DNA of 44,633 bases from Nemertoderma westbladi (Eukaryota; Xenacoelomorpha; Nemertodermatida; Nemertodermatidae), in contig JAUCBJ010002838.1 of the NCBI GenBank assembly GCA_032718475.1, positions 1 to 44,633 on the forward strand, read 5' to 3'. Under the pieces are notes generated by a model. That model was not told where the DNA came from and made no database searches. It saw nothing but the letters and a program-made list of their open reading frames with translations. Below, one piece after another: positions 21,441-29,300 of the stretch (the stretch's first letter is position 1; every line of letters starts with the position of its first letter). Made by a program: the position numbers and the translations under genes.

Positions 21441-21502
21441 GTGTTAACCCTATTACCACTGCCCCCCCCCCCCCCCCCCCCCTGTGGTAATAGGGTTAAC
21501 AC
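21441..21502. repeat. perfect 19-bp inverted repeat with a C21 loop
   Basis: Left arm 21441-21459 (GTGTTAACCCTATTACCAC) is exactly complementary to right arm 21484-21502. The 24-nt spacer is TG, twenty-one C, then T. No transposase or duplicated flank is visible. Confidence 0.92.
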
Positions 21503-21640
21503 TAAACATTAAAGGTCTGCTAATAGTAATTTAAATTAAATTGATTTAGCCCCAAGCTGGGCAATAGGTCTGGGCAATAGTTGGACCTTTTTTGCAGTTC
21601 ATGGTATCTAGTTATCGATATTTCATTGCAATATTTACAA

Positions 21641-21768
21641 CAGCCAGAGCATTATCTTGTACTTTGGCAGCCTCATGGAGTGAATAAGCATGGTGGATAG
21701 CCCATGACTTTCTTGAGACACGTCTTAAAGGACACTGGCCTTGAAGATCCGGATGATCTAGCAAGTAA
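21641..21768 (+). pseudogene. RTE-like LINE fragment, end of RT ORF
   Basis: About 128 bp match the C-terminal coding end of the LINE RT at 38161-39885, read there on the opposite strand. Translation gives LVLWQPHGVNKHGG, a stop (TAG), then PMTFLR and LKDTGLED. No coding potential of its own. Confidence 0.85.
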
Positions 21769-22544
21769 GCTACTACTATTTATTGAATGGATAGCCCAAA
21801 CTGCACAGAAGTATATTACTTGCCAAATTTATTACTATATCACTCTAACCCAGACAGTAATCAAACATCAACTGTAAGTTTGTATAATGTATTACCCCAC
21901 CAGATGAATAGCTCTTCCCAGTGAATCCTATGACAATAATCTATAAGGTTACTCACTGCTATGTTAGGTGGGAGGGAGTTGATGATAATGAATGAGGAGG
22001 GACCCAACTAACACTACGTTTGTCTACGGAGGGTCTCCTTACAGACAGCTGGCTGGCTTTCTAGTTGAATCATATTATTCCGCAACTAAATAATTTACTC
22101 TTTTAGACGAATTTGTGCGTTTTTTTGCCGGACTAACAAATTTTGGCGACGTTCTGTGCGAGATTGGCGATATTTGAAAAGATTCTGAGGCGCAAATATG
22201 TTGCTCAGATAACTGAATATCTCAAATAAAAAGTTGGTGCATACTCGACGAGTTGAAATCGGTGAAATTCGACTTTAAATTTTCAAAACCACTATTTTTC
22301 AGTGACCTCGTGATAGAAACGCCACAAAAAATATACAGTCTTGTGCGCAACCAAAATTTATGTAGAGTTTGTTATTAAAATTTTTGCGTACCTTCTCTGA
22401 TATTGGTTTTTCAGATATTGGATGGTTATACATACACACACACACCCCCACACACACACACACACACATAACCACATCGTGTTTTTGAACGGCTCAACTC
22501 TTGACAAGAACTACCCTGGCCTATTAATAGCCAGGTTCGTTATA
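21769..22544. other. non-coding stretch with CA microsatellite
   Basis: No recognisable gene. Holds a (CA)n/(AC)n tract at about 22432-22468 interrupted by CCCCC. It may include untranslated LINE sequence, but no match elsewhere in the window supports this. Confidence 0.35.
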
Positions 22545-22547
22545 ATC

Positions 22548-22750
22548 TTGAACATTTTTCGACCAGGTCAATGAGGATCCTGCGATATTCCAGAGGCTTC
22601 ACATCAAGCTTATCTAATCTATTTTTACAGCTGAGACCAAACATACTGGGAAGATAACGGCTAAAGGAGTGCTGGGTACGTTCAAATATGGTTATATCTT
22701 ATCAAGATAGGGACACCATATCGAACTGTTATGTTCAATTGTAGGCCTGG
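22548..22750 (-). pseudogene. C-terminal RT fragment of a second LINE (jockey/CR1/L2-like group)
   Basis: Minus-strand translation gives IWCPYLDKI, then (after a stop) FERTQHSFSRYLP and VKPLEYRRILIDLVEKC. This matches the conserved LINE tail 'W.P....I..+E..Q+.F.R.L......Y..RL..L....L..RR...DL....K'. It ends shortly before an in-frame stop near 22545. It is a different family from the RTE-like copies. Confidence 0.7.
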
Positions 22751-22791
22751 CGTAGGTACAATACAACCCCCATTGGAAGGCTGCATTACGA

Positions 22792-23219
22792 TGCATTGGA
22801 CAAAATAGACCAAATCTCTAACCGCATCATCCGTTGCCACTTCTCATGTTCTGGAAGACTGGCTAAGAAGTTTCCTAAGGTGGTTCTGATTGTGTGCTAC
22901 TCTCCAACTAGTGTTGCACCTGTAGAGGAGGTAGAAAATGTCTACCACAATCTACAAGCAGCTACTGATGGAGTGGATCAGCATGCATTCTTAATATTCC
23001 TGGGAGACTTTAATGCAAGTCTGCATCAATCACCTACATCGCCCTGGGTCTATAGCAATAGTGTCAACCGAAATTCCGTCCATCTTCAGGATTTTATCTC
23101 TGGAAATGGATTGTTTTCGGCTGGAACCCAGTTCAAGAAGCGAACTGGAAAGCTATGGACTAATAGTGGAACCAGTGGTCACAAGTCCCAGATAGTCCAT
23201 ATTCTGTTTCGTAGGAAGT
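22792..23219 (+). pseudogene. RTE-like LINE apurinic endonuclease fragment, cut by an LTR
   Basis: Frame from LDKIDQISNRIIRCHF through VVLIVCYSPT and LGDFNA to HILFRRK encodes the middle and end of an AP-like endonuclease. LGDFNA carries the conserved catalytic D/N pair. The same sequence occurs on the minus strand at 40150-40990. The match stops at CGTAGGAA, after which the TGTTAG of a BEL-type LTR begins (23220), so the LTR was inserted into this LINE copy. Confidence 0.85.
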
Positions 23220-23636
23220 TGTTAGCTTATCCAATTCCGCTAACCTACCCCATAAAGTGAGCCATTAAGCAATATTGGGAACACGAGGTTGATTACCCAA
23301 CCTCGTGTCACCCCAACAAAGTGGGGAGGAGAAACGCACAATAGGGGTCAGGGGTTACACCCCTGACAGAGAGAGAATAGCAGGAGTGAGGGGAAACACT
23401 CCAAAGGGCGCCAACAAGGTTATTAGCCAATGGGGGGAAGGCACCGGCTAGGTATTGTAACAACGGCCAAACCGTGCAATATATATTACCAGTTATCATA
23501 TTATTGTAGCCAGTTATCTCATTGTGTTAGTCGGTTAGCTAGGGTAGAACAGAGACTTCTAATACCGTCCCCGTCTACCGCCATTATCTGTACATACTGT
23601 AGTACTTCAATTGCCATCTAACCTTATTGAACTATA
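23220..23636 (+). repeat. diverged BEL-type LTR (subfamily B), 417 bp
   Basis: Starts TGTTAGCTTAT like the LTR of the adjacent BEL element and aligns with it along its length, with many substitutions and small indels. Shared landmarks: a CCCCATAAAG block, four successive hairpins, GGGCGCCAACAAGG and a CCAAT box. It ends where the next TGTTAG begins at 23637, some 115 bp short of the full family length, so it is probably truncated. No internal coding region is attached. Confidence 0.8.
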
Positions 23637-24168
23637 TGTTAGCTTATTCAATCCCGCTAACACCCCATAAAGTTGTAAGCCGATAAGCAATATTGGGAGC
23701 CACGAGATTGGGTAATTAACCAACTCGTGCCATCCCAATAAGAGTGGGAAGGAAGCACACAATAGAGGGTCAGGGGCCAAACCCCTAACCCAGAGAGAAC
23801 AGGTGGAGTGAACGGGAACACTCCACGGGGCGCCAACAAGGGTATCAACCAATCAGAGGGGGGCAAGGCATCGATTAGGTAGTAATTAGGCCAACCGTGT
23901 AATATAATCAGTAACCTATTAATCAGTAATTCAGTTATCTCAGTGCAGTAGTGCTAGTATAGGTTAGTTAGTTTAGATAGGGGAGCACGGGACTTTAGTT
24001 ACCGTATCCCGCCTTCCATATATTATACTATCATCAGATCATATCTATATCTTATACCAATTATATACAGCGAACATCAGAACTCATTTACCGTTTCCAT
24101 TTACTCTTTACACACGGCGGGGACGCGTAAGCTAAACACCGGATACACCGGGATCCCTCCTGGATCCC
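23637..24168 (+). repeat. 5' LTR of the central BEL element
   Basis: Starts TGTTAG; identity with 35172-35704 extends to GGATCCC at 24168. The end lacks the usual CA, so the true U5 end may differ by a few bases. In its first 200 bp it holds strong hairpins (arms 23692-23711 with 23720-23739; 23767-23776 with 23782-23791; 23803-23810 with 23819-23826). A CCAAT box (about 23850) and an AT-rich TATA-like block (about 23900) follow, placing the hairpins in U3. Confidence 0.9.
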
Positions 24169-24173
24169 TCCCT

Positions 24174-24327
24174 CAGGGCGACGAGCGGCCCACCGAAACG
24201 GCGACGGTGGGGCCGACGGTGCGATGCCGGACGCGAAGAGACGGAGGAGACATCGGTACCGATGTCGCCGGCCAGCTACAGGCCGAGGGCAACGGACGGC
24301 CCACCAGAACGGCGACGGTGGAGCTGC
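24174..24327 (+). repeat. leader duplication in the central BEL element
   Basis: 24174-24215 and 24286-24327 are imperfect copies of one segment (GGGC..CG..CGGCCCACC..AACGGCGACGGTGG). The related element at the right edge has only one copy (about 44181-44217). The duplication is a multiple of three and leaves the gag frame open. Confidence 0.75.
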
Positions 24328-25517
24328 CGGTACGACGTCGAACCCGGAGGGACGGGGGAGAGGTCGGCGACGAGGACGTCGGGGTTTCAGAGCGACTTCG
24401 ACGGGCCTACAACGCGACCCGGAAGCTGATAAAGGACACCAAGAAGGAAGGGGCGAAGGTAGATGAGGTGAGACTGAGAAAGCGACTAGGTGAGTCGGAT
24501 AGACACTTTAACTACCTAATACGTTTTGGGCAGAGAGAACTAGCCGAGGGGAGAGCAAAAGGGGTTGCCAGCGAACTGTTTGAACTATGGGAGTGTGGGA
24601 GTATGGAACCTAGCGTAGCGCCAGTGTACATAGGGCCATACTTGGTCGATGCCCGGGGAGTAAAATTAGTGGGTTGGAGGGGAACCGAGGGGGGCAAATC
24701 CGAGGTTAACCCCGAGGATTCGGCCTCGTCGGTCGGAGAAAGTTCCGGGAAGCGGGGGAAAGTTAGTAGGTCGGGAAGGCGGAGGGGGTCCGTCGTAACC
24801 GATAAGTCTGCTACATCCTCCGCGAAAGAAAGAGTGGTGAGAGAGGCAGGTGCCGCGTACCGTCTCGAGCTGATAGAGCAAGGTCAGAGGGAAATGAATA
24901 AACGGCTAGAGGAGGGGAGAATCCGACTAGAGAGGGAAGCGGCATTGATTAGAGAAACCGGAGAGAGGGCCGAAAGGGCTTTGAGAGGCCTTAGGGAGTG
25001 TGAGGAAACAGAGGAAAAGGAGTGTAGGGAACGTGAGGCGAGAGAGGAAAGGGAGCGTAAAGAGCGCGAGGCGGAACGCAAGGAACGTGAGGTGAGAGAG
25101 GAAAGGGAACGCAAAGAGCGCGAGGCGGAACGCAAGGAACATGAGGCGAGAGAAGAAAGGGCACGCAAAGAGCGTGAGGCAGAACGTAAGGAGCGTGAAG
25201 CGAGGCGAAGGGAGAGTGCTAGGAAAGTAGTAGAGTTGGCTGAGCGGGACACGCGGGAGTGTGAGAGGAGAAGGACAGAAGCCGAGCGAGACCAGGAGGA
25301 ATTAAAGAGACGCCAAAGTGAGCTTGGGGAACATAGGGTTAGACGCGCGCACGAGCTGCGACTGGTGCGGGCGGGGGCGTCTGAGAGCGAGACAGGCTCG
25401 AGTATTTTAGAGGAGCCAGGGGCCGTGGATACATTTATTAATACCCCACTTACAGGGACCGCACGACAGACCCAAAACTGGTGTGACCGTACGGGCGGGG
25501 GGGGGGGGGGGGGGTAA
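24204..25517 (+). CDS. BEL gag head (matrix-like plus charged coiled coil), no AUG start
   Basis: The frame is open from inside the LTR and has no ATG before the conserved domain. The codon aligned with the ATG of the related gag at 44209 is ACG (24315), with a second ACG in the duplicated copy (24204). The conserved domain (VSERLRRAYNATRKLIKDT through FGQRELAEGRAKGVASELFE and the VYIGPYLVDARG segment) is shared with the gag at 44209-44633. A Ser/Gly linker follows, then a coil of repeated REAREERERKEREAERKE-type units (about 24880-25330). The frame meets TAA just after an 18-G tract (25497-25514); the gag linker continues in the next frame. Initiation at ACG, from a spliced leader, or not at all are all possible. 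Confidence 0.7.
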   Translation, partial: TVGPTVRCRTRRDGGDIGTDVAGQLQAEGNGRPTRTATVELPVRRRTRRDGGEVGDEDVGVSERLRRAYNATRKLIKDTKKEGAKVDEVRLRKRLGESDRHFNYLIRFGQRELAEGRAKGVASELFELWECGSMEPSVAPVYIGPYLVDARGVKLVGWRGTEGGKSEVNPEDSASSVGESSGKRGKVSRSGRRRGSVVTDKSATSSAKERVVREAGAAYRLELIEQGQREMNKRLEEGRIRLEREAALIRETGERAERALRGLRECEETEEKECREREAREERERKEREAERKEREVREERERKEREAERKEHEAREERARKEREAERKEREARRRESARKVVELAERDTRECERRRTEAERDQEELKRRQSELGEHRVRRAHELRLVRAGASESETGSSILEEPGAVDTFINTPLTGTARQTQNWCDRTGGGGGGG

Positions 25518-26376
25518 TAATGATAATGGTACAGAAGACGTGGTTAATATTAATAGTACCGTATGGGATAATTCTAATCAAACTTTTATTGCAGTAAATA
25601 CTTTGCCTAGTGGTAGTAATTTAAATTTAAATCAGAACAATCTTAATATTAATGTAGAAAATAATCCTAATATTAATGTAGCTACGCAAAATAATCCGAA
25701 TAATCAAAACAATAATAATTCAAATAATTTAATTAATGAGCCAAGCCCGAATTTACAAGATAATTCAAATGATTTTATTTCGAACGGACAAGTTAATTCC
25801 GTTCCCAATACGGGTGCTATTAATGTAAACACGTCGGGCGTGTATGGCCAGACAGATGGGGCCCAGGTAGGCCACGTAGTTGGTAGGCAGGGAGTGGCTG
25901 CGTTAGGTAGACCCGGCGAGGGCCTGGTAGGCCACGTAGTTGGTAGGCAGGGAGTGGCTGGGTTGGATGGACCCAGCGAGGGCCTGGTAGGCCACGTAGT
26001 TGGTAGGCAGGGAGTGGCTGGGTTAGGTGGACCCGGCGAGGGCCTGGTAGGCCACGTAGTTGTTAGGCAGGGAGTGGCTGGGTTGGATGGACCCAGCGAG
26101 GGCCTGGTAGGCCGCATAGTCGGTAGGCAGGGAGCAGAGGGCCTGGTAGGCCACGCAATAGCAGAGAGAGAGGCGGGGGTGAATAGACCCGACCGCGGTA
26201 GGGTTGATGTGTCGACTAGAGAGGGATATAGTAGCGGGATGAGAGATAGCGAAGTTAGATGTGGCGAGTGGGGGGGGGGGGGGCTACGAGAGCCCCACAA
26301 CAGCGAGTTAGCGGCGAAAAAGGGGGGGCAGAAAGTGCCCCACAGCCGTCAGCGGATAATGCGAGGGCCAAAATAG
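25483..26376 (+). CDS. BEL gag linker: Asn-rich segment and 20-residue repeats, shifted frame
   Basis: Relative to the gag head this segment lies in the +1 frame. It is entered at the G18 tract and left at the G14 tract (26270-26283), after which reading returns to the original frame. It encodes a low-complexity Asn/Ile/Leu stretch (about 25515-25800), then five tandem 20-residue units with core GLVGHVVGRQGVAGL, then a Gly/Arg-rich part. The 60-bp repeats keep frame. No proper start codon is needed if it is joined to the head by slippage or if the tract length in the assembly is wrong. No known fold recognised. Confidence 0.55.
   Translation: MTVRAGGGGGGNNDNGTEDVVNINSTVWDNSNQTFIAVNTLPSGSNLNLNQNNLNINVENNPNINVATQNNPNNQNNNNSNNLINEPSPNLQDNSNDFISNGQVNSVPNTGAINVNTSGVYGQTDGAQVGHVVGRQGVAALGRPGEGLVGHVVGRQGVAGLDGPSEGLVGHVVGRQGVAGLGGPGEGLVGHVVVRQGVAGLDGPSEGLVGRIVGRQGAEGLVGHAIAEREAGVNRPDRGRVDVSTREGYSSGMRDSEVRCGEWGGGGLREPHNSELAAKKGGQKVPHSRQRIMRGPK
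25861..26150 (+). repeat. 60-bp coding tandem repeat in gag
   Basis: Four full units start at 25861, 25921, 25981 and 26041, with a partial fifth from 26101 (core GGCCTGGTAGGCCACGTAGT). Units alternate TTAGGT/TTGGAT and CCCGGCGAG/CCCAGCGAG, suggesting amplification as dimers. Confidence 0.93.
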
Positions 26377-29300
26377 GTAAACCGCAACAACCGGCGACGG
26401 AAAGTAATAGGGGGATTGCGAGTATCCCCAGCGGCGTGCGACCGAGCAGAGAGAGACAGGTTGACGTCGTGAGAGGGCGGACGAAGCGTCGAGCCCGATC
26501 AGAAGAGGGAAGAAGAACAGTGGGGTTTAACCGGGAGGTCGACGAGAGGTCTCACGAGCGGGAATACTCCACTGAAAGGAGAAGAAGAGAAGATAGTGGT
26601 AGAGGTATCGCCGCGAACGACAGAAGAGCGAGGACGGATAGCGAGCCGTCGGTGGTCGAGATGAGAACGGAGAGTCAGTGGGGTCGGACTCCGGGAGATT
26701 GCCGTCGCCCCGGAGAGATGCGACCCGGCGAGGCGCACTACGCGCCGAGAGAGGGGTACGCGATGTACCGGTACGAAGATGAGAACAGTAGAGAGGGGGG
26801 TCGAAGAGAAACTTTCCGACGGAATGTACCTACCGATCGAGAATACGGTAGCCGCGGGGAGGATTATTCGAGAAGAATAAACTTCGATCCCGAACAACAC
26901 ATGCAGACTGTAGGACATACTGTAGGCCTTACTGCACATACCATAGGCCATACTGAGAGAGGCAATGTAGGGGATAGGATGGCGCGGACAACGGGATTAA
27001 ACCCGGAAGTCGCGGAATACATACCGGCGAGTAGGCCAGAAGCTGATAGGCCTATACCGGTACCAGTACAGCAGTATGACTACAGCATGCAGGGACATAA
27101 CATATACCCAGGGGAGGGGGGAATTATTGCGGATAGGTGTATGGGCCCCAACATATTAACATCAACCCCATTACCAAACATACCGGCGGGGGGGGGGGGG
27201 GGGGGACAGGGTGACATTCCCCCATCACAATATCAACAATATACCCCGATAGGAGCAAGAACAACGAGACCCTTAGATGAAAACAGGTCGTGTGACACAG
27301 AAATATGGAGGGGGCCGCTACCCCCGATGACATACCCAAGTCAGAGAAGATCAAGAAATAGGACGGACGAACCGCACCAGACAGGAGAAACTATACAGCA
27401 CCCGTCGAATCCATTGGAAGCGCAGGCGATGGGGATGGCCACATTGATCGATGCGTTGAAAACGAGGATCGAGCTACCACCCGTGGAACCATTCAAATTC
27501 GATGGGAGTAGGCCGGAAGAATATCTACAGTTTCGGCGCATGTATAGTAACGAAATACTAACAAAAAACTTGACGCAGGCGGAGTGCCTAAAGTATCTAC
27601 AAGTATATACGGGAGGCCCAGCATACGATATCGTGAGGCAATATCAAGGAATAGAGGGCGGCTTCACGACAGCATGGCGGGCACTGGATAGGGAATACGG
27701 GCACCCGGCCAAGATCATCAGACAGACGCTGAGGGGCATAACATCGGGTGGCCTACAGGATAATCCCGTTAGCATTAAGACGTTCGCTAACAAAGTCGAA
27801 AAGGCGCTGATCGTGCTGAAGACGCTAGACGCGCCATACGAGCTCAATGCGTCCAATAACATCACCACGATAGCGCAGGCACTACCGAGTTGGATGCGCA
27901 ACAAGTGGAGGAAAATTGCTTTCTCCACTCGAGACAAGAAGGGTGCGGAACCGGGTTTAGAAGAAATGTCAAACTTCTTAAACTACGAGGCTGAGCTAAT
28001 AACTGACCCAGTCTACAGCGAAGATAGCCTGGGAAAGGGACCGAAGACAGACTACCATAGACCGAAACCAGAGCACAACACATCAAACGCATTACCGAGA
28101 CTCAGGCAATCATTGCCATATGCAGCGACGCAGGGGACTGCAAGTCCACAGCTAGCCGAAGATGAGACAACACCATGGAACGGGCAGGGGAACAATGACA
28201 GCACGAATAAACATAACCCCAGTACGTCCAGTAGGCTGAATCCAAACAATAAGAATAGTAGGGACTTTGGTACGAACGCAACTGCGATACGCAATGCGCT
28301 GTATAAAGAGGGCTACGACCCAAAGAGCAAATGCCAGCTACACGCAAATGCGCTTCATCAAACCATGAACTGCAGGTACTGGCAGGCGCTACCTAGGCAA
28401 GATCAGATAGATTATGCGTCGAGTAATAAAATCTGCTCGCGATGTGTAATGAGTGGACATAAAGCAAGGGAGTGCAAGGAGAAGCCGATAAAATTTGGTC
28501 AGAGGAGAGGCCAAACGATGGCGACGAGCACAGTAGGGGCGAAGAAGAGAGGAACGGTGTTACTTGGTGTAGTACCCGTGCGAGTGATTGGGGAAGGCAA
28601 TCGATCAGTAACAACACTAATGCTGGTTGATAGTGGAGCTGCCTTCACACTAGTTGAGGAATGGGTGGCCGAAGAGATAGGATTGAGAACGAGGCCAAGC
28701 AGAATGGCGGTAACAACCATCTCTAGCAAAGATGAGATCCTGGAAATGAGGACAGGACGGTGCGCAATTGCAGCAGTGGCACCAGGATGCGACTATGGGG
28801 CAACCATCGACCCCATCCAAGTGATAGAGTCAATTAACATCAATGCCAGGCGACCAACCAACATCGAGGTCGAGCAATATAAATTCCTGGACGACATTGA
28901 CTTCTCAATCCCAGACGTGGACGTTAGGAAGGTATCCATCATAGTAGGTATGGACTGCCCAACGGCCCACGAAAGAATGCAAACGGTCTTCGGCGAAGAC
29001 AAGCAGAGTGACCCGGTGGCTATATTAACACCATTCGGGTGGACGCTGAGTGGTCCAATCAAGAGTAAGATACCATTTAGGATGTCGGAGACATCAGGAT
29101 GCATGTTCGCGGGAACAATGCAGGAAATGGGTGATGAGGGAGCAGAGGAGCAGCTTAAAAGACTGCTCAGACAGGATTTCGAGGGACTGAAAGAAACCGG
29201 AGTCGGGACCTCAGTAGAAGACAAGCAGGCTTTACAAAGCGTGGAGGAATCGATGACATGCAATGAGGGGCGGTATACTATAGGAATGGTATGGAAACTA

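Noticed and set aside
24884-25252. Minus-strand Ser/Arg/Leu repeat ORF
   Set aside because: It is the reverse-strand shadow of the REAREERERK-type coiled-coil repeats in gag.
25704-26300. Minus-strand Pro/Thr/Trp repeat ORF
   Set aside because: Shadow of the 60-bp gag repeat, whose period divisible by three keeps all frames open.
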